Positions 7,490 to 15,463 of a DNA stretch of 64,000 nt are shown here, piece after piece. This DNA comes from Enhydrobacter aerosaccus. Its GTDB lineage: Bacteria > Pseudomonadota > Alphaproteobacteria > Reyranellales > Reyranellaceae. A program made the translations under genes and the position numbers. The notes beneath the pieces were generated by a model. The model saw only the letters and a list, made by a program, of their open reading frames with translations, made no database searches and was not told where the DNA came from. The stretch spans positions 496,001 to 560,000 of the forward strand of contig NZ_FUWJ01000001.1 in assembly GCF_900167455.1 (NCBI RefSeq), in the 5' to 3' direction. Each line of letters opens with the position of its first letter. The stretch's first letter is position 1.

Positions 7490-8965
7490 ATGACTTTGCC
7501 GATGAGTTGGGACGAGTGGGCGCAGCAGGATGGCGTGGCGCTGGCGGAGCGGGTGAGGAAGGGCGAGGTCACGCCGGCCGAGCTGGCGCGGCAGGCGGCC
7601 GCAGGCGTCGCCAAGGTCGATTCCCGGCTCTCCGGCGTCGTCGAGCTGTTCGAGGATGTGATCGCCGATCCGGCCAAGGATGGCGCCAATCTCGCCGGTC
7701 CCTTCGCCGGCCTGCCGTTCCTGATGAAGGATCTCGGGCCCACGATGAAGGGCCGCCTGCAGGAGCAGGGCTCGCTGTTCATGCGCGGCAACCGCGCCGC
7801 CGCCGACACCTTCCTCACCGGAAAGATGCGCCAGGCCGGCCTCAACCTGATCGGCCGCACCACGACGCCGGAATTCGGCGTCTGCAGCTCGGCCGAGAAT
7901 CCCGCCGTCTACGTCACGCGCAATCCCTGGAACACCGACTACACGACCTGCGGCTCCTCGGCCGGCAGCGCCGCCATGGTGGCGGCGGGCGTGGTGCCGA
8001 TCGCGCATGCCACCGATGGCGGCGGCTCGATCCGCATCCCGGCGGGCGTGAACGGCAATATCGGCCTCAAGGTCTCGCGCGGCGTCTTCTCGATCGCGCC
8101 GCACCTGTCCGATCTCACCGGCCTGGTCTCGATCCAGGGCTGCCAGTCGCGCACGGTGCGCGACACCGCCGCCTTCGTCGATGCCTGCCGCGGCGGCGCG
8201 CCGGGCGAATTCATGCCCTACTGGACCGCGCCGGAGCCCTACATGGAACTGATCAAGCGCGATCCCGGCAAGCTGCGGATCGCGCTGTCGCACCAGTGGG
8301 GCGACTATACCGCGACGCCGCACATCGCCGCCGAGCTGGAGCGCGTCGGCCGCTTCCTCGAAGGTCTCGGCCATCATGTCGGCCATGCCCAACCCGCCAT
8401 CGACTATCGTGCCGCCTTCGCCGCCCAGACCACCTGCTACATCAGCAACTTCGCGCAGGTCATCAACAACATGCTGGCGGCGCGCGGGCTGGAGCGGCCG
8501 CCGGCCGACCTGATCGAGCCGGTGAACATCCGCATCTGGGAGGCCGGCCGGAACACGAGCTTCACCGAGCGGGCGCAGATGCAGGCGGTGTTCAACACCA
8601 CGTCGCGCGGCTTCGGTACCTTCTTCGAGGAGTGGGATATCATCCTGACGCCGATCACCGCATTGCCGACGCCCAAGGTAGGCACGACGGAATATCTCAC
8701 CATCAGCGACAATCCCTCCGTGCTCGACTGGTTCGGCAACCTGTGGCGCAACTTCGCCTTCACGCCGCTGTCCAACCTGTGCGGCATCCCCGCGCTGTCG
8801 ATGCCGCTCGCCACCAACGAGCACGGCCTGCCGCTCGGCATCCAGGCCCAGGCGAAGCAGGCCAACGATGGCCTGCTGCTCCAGCTCGCCGCTCAGATCG
8901 AACGCGCCCTTGGCGGTAAGTGGAACGACGGCAAGCGACCCGGCGTGCATGTGACGGCGGTCTGA
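7490..8965 (+). CDS. amidase (amidase signature family)
   Basis: A 491-aa amidase-signature enzyme that hydrolyses carboxamides. ATG 7490 opens the frame. The Ser-cisSer-Lys machinery is visible: the catalytic Lys in FLMKDLG, the glycine/serine-rich CGSSAGSAAMVAAG, and nucleophile region DGGGSIRIPA. The C-terminal NLCGIPALSMPL and GIQAQAKQ are normal for bacterial members. Length fits the family. The substrate is unknown; the D-aminoacylase-type gene upstream suggests general amide catabolism. No adjacent regulator is seen. Confidence 0.92.
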   Translation: MTLPMSWDEWAQQDGVALAERVRKGEVTPAELARQAAAGVAKVDSRLSGVVELFEDVIADPAKDGANLAGPFAGLPFLMKDLGPTMKGRLQEQGSLFMRGNRAAADTFLTGKMRQAGLNLIGRTTTPEFGVCSSAENPAVYVTRNPWNTDYTTCGSSAGSAAMVAAGVVPIAHATDGGGSIRIPAGVNGNIGLKVSRGVFSIAPHLSDLTGLVSIQGCQSRTVRDTAAFVDACRGGAPGEFMPYWTAPEPYMELIKRDPGKLRIALSHQWGDYTATPHIAAELERVGRFLEGLGHHVGHAQPAIDYRAAFAAQTTCYISNFAQVINNMLAARGLERPPADLIEPVNIRIWEAGRNTSFTERAQMQAVFNTTSRGFGTFFEEWDIILTPITALPTPKVGTTEYLTISDNPSVLDWFGNLWRNFAFTPLSNLCGIPALSMPLATNEHGLPLGIQAQAKQANDGLLLQLAAQIERALGGKWNDGKRPGVHVTAV

Positions 8966-9018
8966 GATCGAAAGCCTTCTCTGCGCGTCTGTACGGCTGA
9001 GAGGACGTGTGCAAAGAG

Positions 9019-9195
9019 CCCTCTCCGCCCCGCGTAGCGGGGGGAGAGGGAGGGGACCCACGCGTGAGCGTGGGGAGGGTGAGGTGGGTCTTTCCGTCCG
9101 CCCCCTCGATATCGCCTCTGCAACACCGACCACCTCACCTCCCCGTTGCGGTGCAACGGGTCCCTTCCTCTCCCCCGCTATGCGGCGGAGAGGAC
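9019..9195. repeat. large imperfect inverted repeat, CCCTCTCC/GGAGAGG type
   Basis: The left half starts with a hairpin CCCTCTCCGCCCCGC-GTA-GCGGGGGGAGAGGG followed by AGGGGACCCACGCGTGAGCG and GGGTGAGGTGG. The right half (about 9129-9195) carries CCACCTCACC, CCCGTTGCGGTGCAACGGG and TCTCCCCCGCTATGCGGCGGAGAGG in reverse order. It lies between the convergent amidase and thioesterase genes, where it could form a long hairpin and act as a two-way terminator. This type of repeat is common between genes in GC-rich alphaproteobacteria. Confidence 0.6.
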
Positions 9196-9239
9196 CTTTG
9201 AATCGAAGACGCTCGTTCCCGCTGCACGGCGGAGAGGAC

Positions 9240-9671
9240 TCAGGGCGCTTCTTTGCTTGCGGCCGGCACGGGGACGAGCAGGGCCTCGCCGGTCGCCACC
9301 AGGTCGAGGCGGTCGTCCCGTGCCGCCAGAAGCTCGGCGGTGGTGAAGACCTGCTTGCGGCCGGCCTTCACCACGCGGCCGCGCGCGACGAAGCGCCGGC
9401 CGACCGCCGGCGCCAGGCAGTTCACCGCGAAGTGCGACGCCAGCACCGGCCCGACCTCGGTGAAGGCCGCGAAGCCGCAGGCGGTATCGAGCAGGGCGCC
9501 GATCAGGCCGGCATGCAGGAAGCCGGCATATTGGCCGAACGCCTCGCGCCATTCGATCGTCAGTTCCGCCTCGCCGGGAGCGGCCTGCGCGACGGTGAAT
9601 CCGGCCCAGCGGTTGAAGGCCGCCCGGTCGTTGACCGCGCGCAACGCGGCCAGGAGCGTGTCCTCCGTCAT
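9240..9671 (-). CDS. PaaI-type hotdog thioesterase (copy A)
   Basis: A 143-aa hotdog-fold acyl-CoA thioesterase of the PaaI/YbgC-like group. ATG 9671 overlaps the stop of the upstream thioesterase by four bases (ATGA), so translation is coupled. The hotdog helix GFLHAGLIGALLDTACGFAAF (residues ~50-70) has the HAG(L/G) start and an acidic residue (Asp62) in the position used for catalysis in PaaI enzymes. The predicted role is hydrolysis of aromatic or short acyl-CoA esters in the cytoplasm. It forms a two-gene operon with the next entry. Confidence 0.88.
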   Translation of the reverse strand: MTEDTLLAALRAVNDRAAFNRWAGFTVAQAAPGEAELTIEWREAFGQYAGFLHAGLIGALLDTACGFAAFTEVGPVLASHFAVNCLAPAVGRRFVARGRVVKAGRKQVFTTAELLAARDDRLDLVATGEALLVPVPAASKEAP

Positions 9672-10108
9672 GACGCCGCCGCCGCAGTCACTGACGACGG
9701 GGAGCGCACCGCCTGGAAGGTCGCGTTGGCGCGCGCGCACAGCGTGTCGTCGGCATGGATGGTGGCGGTGCAGAAGGAGAGGGTGCGGCCGGCCTTCATC
9801 ACCACCGGCCGGATCTCCAGCCACTGGCCGAGCCGCGCCGTCGCGATGAAATCGACGGAGAGACCGACCGTCACCAGTCCCGTCTCCTCGCCCAGCCCGA
9901 GCTTGCAGCTCAATCCCATGGCGTTGTCGGCCAGCGCCGTGACCAGCCCGCCATGGACGAAGCCGCGCGAGTTGGCGTGCGCCGGCCCCGCGCGCAGGCC
10001 GATGAACACGGCGTCCGCGGTGCGCCGCGAATAGAGCGGTTCCCACGGATCGGTCAGGCCGCTCTTCTTGAAATGGGGCGCAAAGCCCGCCGGCACCCGG
10101 TCGCTCAT
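9668..10108 (-). CDS. PaaI-type hotdog thioesterase (copy B)
   Basis: A 146-aa hotdog thioesterase and first gene of the pair. The helix motif GFVHGGLVTALADNAMG (residues ~49-65) is the classic PaaI HGG motif with Asp61 in the catalytic position. ATG 10108 is preceded by GGAGAGGACGG. The two paralogues differ clearly from each other, so they may form a heteromer or use different acyl-CoAs. The gene is divergent from a TetR regulator, and an 18-bp palindrome lies between them at 10156-10173, which points to control by that regulator. Confidence 0.9.
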   Translation of the reverse strand: MSDRVPAGFAPHFKKSGLTDPWEPLYSRRTADAVFIGLRAGPAHANSRGFVHGGLVTALADNAMGLSCKLGLGEETGLVTVGLSVDFIATARLGQWLEIRPVVMKAGRTLSFCTATIHADDTLCARANATFQAVRSPSSVTAAAAS

Positions 10109-10155
10109 CCGTCCTCTCCTTCGCCAGTAGATTGGCGCGAAGTATGGACGGACTC

Positions 10156-10173
10156 ATATAGACCAGTCTATAT
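10156..10173. promoter_or_regulatory. palindromic operator between thioesterases and TetR gene
   Basis: ATATAGAC-CA-GTCTATAT is a perfect inverted repeat with 8-bp arms and a 2-base centre, 48 bases upstream of copy B and 36 bases upstream of the TetR start. TAGAC/GTCTA half-sites are typical for TetR-family operators. It probably serves both promoters. Confidence 0.65.
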
Positions 10174-10208
10174 AGATTCCGACCTCCCCTTATACCGGAA
10201 CCTCGACC

Positions 10209-10796
10209 GTGGCCCCACCCCGCAAGCATCGCGATGCCCTTCTCGGCAGTGCCGTCACGCTCTTCCGCAAGCAGGGCTACGCAGCGACCGGCCTGGCCGA
10301 AATCCTCGAGGCCAGCGGCGCGCCGAAAGGCTCGCTCTATCACTACTTCCCCGGCGGCAAGGCCGAGATCGGCGCCGAGGCGGTGCAGCGCGCGGGCGAG
10401 ACGGTGGCCGCGACACTGCGCACGCTGGCGGCCGAAGCATCGAGTCCAGGCGAACTGCTCGAGCGCTACCTCACGCTGCTGGCCGGCTGGATGCGCAAGT
10501 CGGGCTATCGCGACGGCTGCCCCATCACCACGACGCTGCTGGAGACCGTGCCCGAGCACGGCGCCATCCGCGATGCTGGCCAAGCGGCTTTCGCCGCCTG
10601 GGCCGAGATCATCGCTGACTCGGCGCGTCGGAGCGGCATCGCGCCAAAGCGCGCCGCGTCACTGGCCCGCTTCGCCATCGCCGCGCTGGAGGGCGCGCTG
10701 ATCCAGTGCCGTGTCAACGGCGACGACACGCCGCTGAAGGAGGCGGCAATCGAATTGCGAGCACTGTTCGACGGAAGCCGGACTGGGCGCCGTTGA
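10209..10796 (+). CDS. TetR/AcrR family regulator (YxaF/LfrR-like)
   Basis: A 195-aa repressor. GTG 10209 is the first start after the palindrome. The N-terminal HTH is textbook: GSAVTLFRKQGYAATGLAEILEASGAPKGSLYHYFPGGKAEI (residues ~15-56). The C-terminal domain, with GCPITTTLLETVPEHGAIRDAGQAAFAAW, matches the LfrR/YxaF type of ligand-binding domain. Its likely targets are its own gene and the divergent thioesterase pair via the palindrome at 10156-10173. The ligand is probably a hydrophobic compound or acyl-CoA, which is inference. Confidence 0.9.
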   Translation: MAPPRKHRDALLGSAVTLFRKQGYAATGLAEILEASGAPKGSLYHYFPGGKAEIGAEAVQRAGETVAATLRTLAAEASSPGELLERYLTLLAGWMRKSGYRDGCPITTTLLETVPEHGAIRDAGQAAFAAWAEIIADSARRSGIAPKRAASLARFAIAALEGALIQCRVNGDDTPLKEAAIELRALFDGSRTGRR

Positions 10797-10890
10797 CGGA
10801 GCTGTCTCGCCCCCGGCGCAGACGATCGCCGGTCTGCGACGGCGAAGCGCCGCGAGCGGACAATCGGGCGATCGGCCGTCCGGCATGGTC

Positions 10891-11373
10891 TCATGAAGCG
10901 CCGATGGCGGGTGTGTCGATGGTGTGTGGGTCGATGGCGCCGATATCGGGCTCGACCCAGCCTAGCCGTGCGTCGCGGGAGAACAATAGCTCGCGGCTCC
11001 AGAAGCGCAGCAGGACATTCCGTTCGGCCGCCACCGAGGTCAGCACCGCGTTGCAGGCGGAAACCACATCCTCGTGGCCCACTCCGGCAAGAACGCCTTC
11101 GACGAGGGTCAGGAACGCCATCGTCATCGTGTGGTGATAGCCCCGCGTGTCGTCGTTCACGCCACCGGAGGCGACGTTGTAGCGGCGGATCAGATCGGGA
11201 AGCTCGGCCCGCCAGTCGCGCTCCGGATACCGCACGAGCAGATAGGTCGCCATGATGAGGTGTTCGCGATGGTGATAGCGCGACGGTGGAAACGTCCGCG
11301 CCAGGAACCCTTCGCCGACTTCGACGATCTCGGCGTGATCAGGGCGGACACGGGGGCTGATGACGGCACTCAT
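10891..11373 (-). CDS. conserved hypothetical protein with HHREH and YHHT motifs
   Basis: A 160-aa soluble protein. ATG 11373 is preferred over the in-frame start at 11481, because the longer form would be read through the 20-bp palindrome at 11448-11467. The pattern FPPSRYHHREHLIMATYLLVRYP (residues ~28-50) followed by GYHHTMTMAFLTLVEGVL (~80-97) recurs in a family of uncharacterised bacterial proteins (F.H..HL ... YH.T). The clustered histidines could bind metal, but no enzyme activity is known to me. The gene is divergent from the RHH-like gene at 11591 and converges with the TetR gene. Confidence 0.7.
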   Translation of the reverse strand: MSAVISPRVRPDHAEIVEVGEGFLARTFPPSRYHHREHLIMATYLLVRYPERDWRAELPDLIRRYNVASGGVNDDTRGYHHTMTMAFLTLVEGVLAGVGHEDVVSACNAVLTSVAAERNVLLRFWSRELLFSRDARLGWVEPDIGAIDPHTIDTPAIGAS

Positions 11374-11447
11374 GATGGTCACTCGTTCGCAAAGGGTCGG
11401 CCCGACCGGCAGGAGCGATCGCTCGGTTAGCCATCCGCTCGGGTCTT

Positions 11448-11467
11448 GTACATTGGTACCAATGTAC
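11448..11467. promoter_or_regulatory. perfect 20-bp palindrome
   Basis: GTACATTGGT/ACCAATGTAC is a perfect inverted repeat with no centre gap, 74 bases upstream of ATG 11373 and 123 bases upstream of ATG 11591. It is a strong operator candidate for the divergent pair. Its TTGGTACCAA core resembles the TTGGTA...ACCAA site ahead of the TetR gene at 12036. Confidence 0.7.
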
Positions 11468-11590
11468 CAAAATAACGTCAATGATCAGAAAGAGTGATTG
11501 CCTTCGCCTCCGGTGTTCAAGCAAAGCGGGGCAAAGATCGGGAAGGGCACGAGGCCGGCGACCGCCGCCCTCGGTTCAGGGGAATCTGCC

Positions 11591-11860
11591 ATGAAGTCAG
11601 AGTCGGACGAGAAGATTGTCGAGCGCGTGCAAACGGGCGTTCGCATCGAGAAGCGGATACTCAAGGTCGCGAAGGGCCTGGCTGAGTACCTGGACATGAG
11701 CCTGGGCGACCTGGTGGAAGGCGTTCTGCTGAATGCCTTCGAGGGTAAGGATGCCTTCAGCCCCGCCACGCGCGAGCGCATCAAGATACTGAAGGACTTC
11801 TACGGCCTCACGCTGAATGCGTCCGACGCCCATACACTGCGCGACCGGGCCGAGCCTTAA
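11591..11860 (+). CDS. small RHH-like protein
   Basis: An 89-aa basic/acidic protein. ATG 11591 is preceded by AGGGGAA. Residues ~15-45 (TGVRIEKRILKVAKGLAEYLDMSLGDLVEGVLLNA) fit the ribbon-helix-helix pattern: a short strand with alternating basic residues, then two helices separated by a DMSLGDL turn. It may bind DNA as a dimer, with the adjacent perfect palindrome as a possible site. The C-terminal half (FSPATRERIKILKDFYGLTLNASDAHTL) is not recognised. No toxin partner lies next to it, so an antitoxin role is not supported. Confidence 0.65.
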   Translation: MKSESDEKIVERVQTGVRIEKRILKVAKGLAEYLDMSLGDLVEGVLLNAFEGKDAFSPATRERIKILKDFYGLTLNASDAHTLRDRAEP

Positions 11861-12005
11861 GACGCAAGTGGATTGGCGTGCCGGTGACGATGCAGGGCAA
11901 CGCACCGGCGAGACTGTGACCGCGACGCTGTGATCCCAGGCGAGCGAAGCACGCTGCGATCTGCCCCGCCGTCGACGATGCTTGCCCATCGCGGCATCTT
12001 GTGAT

Positions 12006-12025
12006 TTGGTAGGTATACCAACCAA
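12006..12025. promoter_or_regulatory. operator candidate upstream of TetR-CocE operon
   Basis: TTGGTAGGTA/TACCAACCAA is a 20-bp inverted repeat with one mismatched pair and a perfect GGTATACC core. It ends 10 bases before ATG 12036, so a bound repressor would block transcription and ribosome access. Autoregulation by the TetR protein is likely. Confidence 0.65.
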
Positions 12026-12035
12026 GAGGCCGAGC

Positions 12036-12626
12036 ATGAACCCGGCGGACATGCGGGAGCGGATAGTGACGGCGGCGATCGGTATCCTGCGCGCGCAGGG
12101 GCTGGCCGGTCTGACGCAACCGCGCGTCGCCAAGGCGGCCGGCCTGTCGCAAAGCCATCTGACCTATTACTTCCCGACCCGGGCCGATCTAGTGCGCGGC
12201 GTGCTGGAGGCGGCGGTAGCCGGGCAGGAGGCCAATCTCGGCGGCGCCATGACGGAGTCGCTGCCGTACGAGGAGCGGGTCGCCCGCCTGGTGCGTGCGC
12301 TCGCCAATACCGAGAACACGCGCGTCCTCGTCTCGCTGGTGCTGGCGGCGGATGCCGAGCCGGGTTTGCGCGATCTCTATCACCGCCTGGTGGTCGCCAT
12401 GCGCCGGCACAGCGCCGCCCTGCTGGCGAGCGCCGGCCTCGAGGCGACGCCGGCGCAGGTGGCGCTGCTGCATGCCCTCGGAACGGGCCTTGCCATCATC
12501 GGCGTGGCGCTGGGGCCGACCCCGGGCCGCAAGCTCAACAAGCAGGTTTTGGACGAGATGTTTCGCCTGTTCGCCGCCGCGGCGTCGGGCGACGGCAACG
12601 ATGCCGGCGGCGCCGGAGAGGAGTGA
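12036..12626 (+). CDS. TetR/AcrR family regulator
   Basis: A 196-aa repressor. ATG 12036 is chosen over the frame's earlier ATG (11982) because the palindrome at 12006-12025 lies between them and MNPADMRERIV is the usual family start. The HTH runs IVTAAIGILRAQGLAGLTQPRVAKAAGLSQSHLTYYFPTRADLV (residues ~9-52). The C-terminal domain is helical and unassigned. Its stop codon overlaps the start region of the CocE hydrolase gene (GAGTGATCATG), so both are one operon and the hydrolase is probably induced by the ligand of this regulator. Confidence 0.9.
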   Translation: MNPADMRERIVTAAIGILRAQGLAGLTQPRVAKAAGLSQSHLTYYFPTRADLVRGVLEAAVAGQEANLGGAMTESLPYEERVARLVRALANTENTRVLVSLVLAADAEPGLRDLYHRLVVAMRRHSAALLASAGLEATPAQVALLHALGTGLAIIGVALGPTPGRKLNKQVLDEMFRLFAAAASGDGNDAGGAGEE

Positions 12627-12628
12627 TC

Positions 12629-14404
12629 ATGGGGGCGTGGCTCGACAATCTCATCCCGATCAAGGCGCCGGAGTTGCGGCACGAGCAGCTTGCCGGCTGG
12701 CAGCCCACGCGATCCGCCGCGCAGGGGCTCGGCTGCCGGCTGCTCGCCGACCAGCGCATCGAGGTGGCGGGCGGCGTGACGCTTTCGGCCGATGTCTACG
12801 TGCCGCGCGCACCCGGACGCTATCCGGCGATCGTCCAGTTCGCCGCCTATACGCGCGAGCTTCATACGGCCGGCATGCCGACCGGCAGCAACGAGATCGG
12901 CTCGCCGCCCGTCTTCACCGGCCGCGGCTACGGGCAGGTCGTGGTGATGCGCCGCGGCATGGGTCGCTCAGGCGGCGAGCAGGCCGTGTTCCTGTCGCCG
13001 GAGGACGTCGACGATCACGAGCGCTGCATCGCCTGGGCCGCGTCCCAGCCCTGGTGCGACGGCCGCGTCGTGCTGTTCGGCACGTCCTATTACGGCATGA
13101 GCCAGCCGCTGGTCGCGGTGCGTCGACCGCCGGCCTTGAAGGCGTTCTTCTGCAACGAGATCTGCACCGACTATTTCCGCCACCTGGTGCAGTTCGGCGG
13201 CGTGCCCAACCTCTATTTCTGCAATCTGTGGATGGGCGCCAACTTCACGCGCGCCATGTACGACCTGCGCGTGCCGCCGGTGGTGCGCGCGCTGCTCAGC
13301 CACGTCACCAACTCGCCGCTGAAGCGGCTGTGGCAGCCCTTCATGATGAAGCGGGTGGATGCGATCTACCGCGCCTTCATGGCCAAGACGCCGGTCAAGG
13401 CCGTGCGCGAGATGTACGCCAACTGGATGCTCGATTCGAAATCGCGCGAGACCTGCTCGCTGCAATCCGGTCCGACCGGGCAGCTCGGCGCCATCGAGAT
13501 CCCCTTCGTCGTGGTGCAGAACCTGGGCTACTTCAACCTGCACCAGTTCGGCACCTACGACCTGTTCCAGAACGCGGCCACGCCGACCGACCGCAAATGG
13601 ATGATCCTGGCGCCGCCGCGCTACGAGCTGCCGGTCTATGCCTGGCAACTGGAGGCGCTGGCCTTCTTCGACCATGTGCTGCACGGCACGGACAACGGCT
13701 ATGCCGCCCAGCCGCCGGTGCGCTACTGGCTGGAAGGCGAGGATCTGTTTGCCGGCGCGGCCGATTTCCCGGTGCCGGAGGCGATGGAGCGGCGTTTCTA
13801 TCTTGCCTCCGGCGGCCAGGATGCGGCGACGCACAGGCTGGCGGAGGAACCGGGGGAGGGCGAGAACCGCTGGGCAGCGGTGCCGCTCGGCCTGCCGGTG
13901 CTGGGCGGCTTCGACGAGGTCGCCAACCAGCGCCTCACCTACGAGATGACCGCGGAGCGGCCGATGCGGCTGGCCGGGCCTGTGTCGCTGACGCTGTCCT
14001 TCAGCTCAAACGAGATCGACTCCCACCTCGTCGCGCGACTCGGCCGCGTCGCCAGGGATGGCAGCTATCACCTGCTGTCGCTCGGTGCCATGAGCCCGGC
14101 CCGCCGCCGGCGCGATCCCGCGCGCGACACGGCGTGCGAGATCGTGCACGACACCTCCGTGCGCGAGCCGCTGCAGCCCGGTGTGCCCGTGCCGCTTACC
14201 TTCAGCCTCACGCCCGGCCCGACCCAGCTTCAACCCGGCGACCGCCTGCGCCTCGACGTGGCAAGCCGTCTCGACCTTCTCCGCAGCGATGTCAGCCACG
14301 GCTACGTGCATTTCGACATGCCCGGACCGCCGTACTTTGCCCGCAACACGCTGCATTACGGGGCGGGGACGTATCTGAAGGTGGCGGAGGTCCCGACGAC
14401 CTGA
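12629..14404 (+). CDS. CocE/NonD family hydrolase
   Basis: A 591-aa serine esterase/peptidase of the cocaine esterase/X-Pro dipeptidyl-peptidase superfamily. ATG 12629 is 6 bases after GGAGAGGAG; a GTG at 12623 is possible. The nucleophile motif GTSYYG is at 151-156 (Ser153), in the expected context FGTSYYGMSQPL. An alpha/beta-hydrolase domain of about 360 residues precedes the jelly-roll PepX C-terminal domain (AGPVSLTLSFSSNEIDSHLVARL onward). The enzyme should cleave esters or amides with an acyl group. It is co-transcribed with TetR. There is no signal peptide, so it is cytoplasmic. Confidence 0.92.
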   Translation: MGAWLDNLIPIKAPELRHEQLAGWQPTRSAAQGLGCRLLADQRIEVAGGVTLSADVYVPRAPGRYPAIVQFAAYTRELHTAGMPTGSNEIGSPPVFTGRGYGQVVVMRRGMGRSGGEQAVFLSPEDVDDHERCIAWAASQPWCDGRVVLFGTSYYGMSQPLVAVRRPPALKAFFCNEICTDYFRHLVQFGGVPNLYFCNLWMGANFTRAMYDLRVPPVVRALLSHVTNSPLKRLWQPFMMKRVDAIYRAFMAKTPVKAVREMYANWMLDSKSRETCSLQSGPTGQLGAIEIPFVVVQNLGYFNLHQFGTYDLFQNAATPTDRKWMILAPPRYELPVYAWQLEALAFFDHVLHGTDNGYAAQPPVRYWLEGEDLFAGAADFPVPEAMERRFYLASGGQDAATHRLAEEPGEGENRWAAVPLGLPVLGGFDEVANQRLTYEMTAERPMRLAGPVSLTLSFSSNEIDSHLVARLGRVARDGSYHLLSLGAMSPARRRRDPARDTACEIVHDTSVREPLQPGVPVPLTFSLTPGPTQLQPGDRLRLDVASRLDLLRSDVSHGYVHFDMPGPPYFARNTLHYGAGTYLKVAEVPTT

Positions 14405-14977
14405 GAGCCACGATCCCATGAGCACTCGGGCTACTGGGAGATTGGCGCAGCAACTGCCGGTCGATTATCGTCCTGAGACACAATGAGCGATTGGCAGGTG
14501 ATGGGAAAACCGGCTGGTCACAACGTACAGATCGTAGAGGCTGCTTCGATGCAGCGGCATCCCCCCATCGATATCCGAGTGGCTTCGGCTGTCCGGGTAG
14601 CGCTTCCGTGTTGTCGTGGCCACGGTTCTCACACTCGCTCCCGCAGCCACGTCGACAAAAGCCGCGGAGCCGGCGACGCTACTCGGTCGGGAAGTTCTTC
14701 GGTTCAGCAATGTTGGAACGGTCTGGGATCTGGCCTAGAGTCCAGATCAGCATCATCTGGCGGGAGTCGTAGCGGGCCCAATTCCTCTCGACTCCATTCG
14801 TTTTGCCTCGTCAGTCTGGATTGTGCTCTGCCCCTATCATGGCTGTGCTCGCTGCTTAGTCAGTCGATGGCACATTCACCGGATGCAGGTACGGAATCGG
14901 ACAACTAACTGAGGCATTGGACGCACTACCTGTCAGCCGTCTATGCAATAAGCCCACTTCTCGAATGTAGAGCTTTT
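14405..14977. other. lower-GC intergenic region without a supported gene
   Basis: 573 bases with visibly more A/T than the flanks. Open frames at 14483-14908 (+) and 14465-14710 (-) are low-complexity, Ser/Arg-rich and overlap each other; neither has a good ribosome binding site or recognisable motif. I see no gene here. It probably belongs to the same acquired patch as the OmpA-like gene. Confidence 0.5.
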
Positions 14978-15463
14978 CTAAGGAAGACGGTCCGCTTGAG
15001 TGCAAGCCCTAATCACGACACGCCGATTCAGCTGTTCCGAGTGGCCGCGGGCAATGGTCAATGGTTGGTGGTTGTGTAGCGCAGATATGACGATGCTTTT
15101 CCTCGGCACGCCGGCTTCTACAAGAACGATAGAAACGACTTCGGCTCTTTTCTGGCTCAGATTTGGATTGGCGCTATGTGCTTCGACATCGTCCGTGTGT
15201 CCTTCGACACAGATTCGGTTCGATGGACTATCAAGTAGATATTGCTGGCTAAAGTAGTAGTCGCATCCTCGTGCCGCGGCCACGTGATAAGAAAGATAGT
15301 TCAGCTGCGTGGCAGCTAGCGTGGCCGCTCCTTCGGGAAAGAAGACCATCAGGTTTGGGCAGCTGGAGGGTGCGGGCGGAGGCACGTCCACCAGATCGTT
15401 TGCCCAAGAGGACCTATAAGCGACAAGACAAAGGGTTGCGACGAGGAATGCCGATTTCGACAT
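14978..15463 (-). CDS. secreted OmpA-like (peptidoglycan-binding) protein
   Basis: A 161-aa exported protein. The frame is open to 15655, but ATG 15463 gives a clean signal peptide (MSKSAFLVATLCLVAYRSSWA, cleavage near residue 21). The mature part is a single OmpA C-terminal domain: FFPEGAATL, then GHTDD (88-92), LSQKRAEVV (102-110) and NRRVVI (146-151), which hold the residues that contact diaminopimelate. There is no beta-barrel or lipobox, so it is a soluble periplasmic or loosely cell-wall-bound protein. Base composition is lower in GC than its neighbours, suggesting transfer. It stands alone with no operon partner. Confidence 0.8.
   Translation of the reverse strand: MSKSAFLVATLCLVAYRSSWANDLVDVPPPAPSSCPNLMVFFPEGAATLAATQLNYLSYHVAAARGCDYYFSQQYLLDSPSNRICVEGHTDDVEAHSANPNLSQKRAEVVSIVLVEAGVPRKSIVISALHNHQPLTIARGHSEQLNRRVVIRACTQADRLP

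Noticed and set aside
11591..11860. Toxin-antitoxin module with the RHH-like protein as antitoxin
   Set aside because: No small toxin-like gene is adjacent on the same strand; the divergent 160-aa protein does not resemble a known toxin.
14483..14908. Possible 141-aa protein in the low-GC patch
   Set aside because: Ser/Arg/Gly-rich composition, no ribosome binding site and no family pattern; a competing frame lies opposite.
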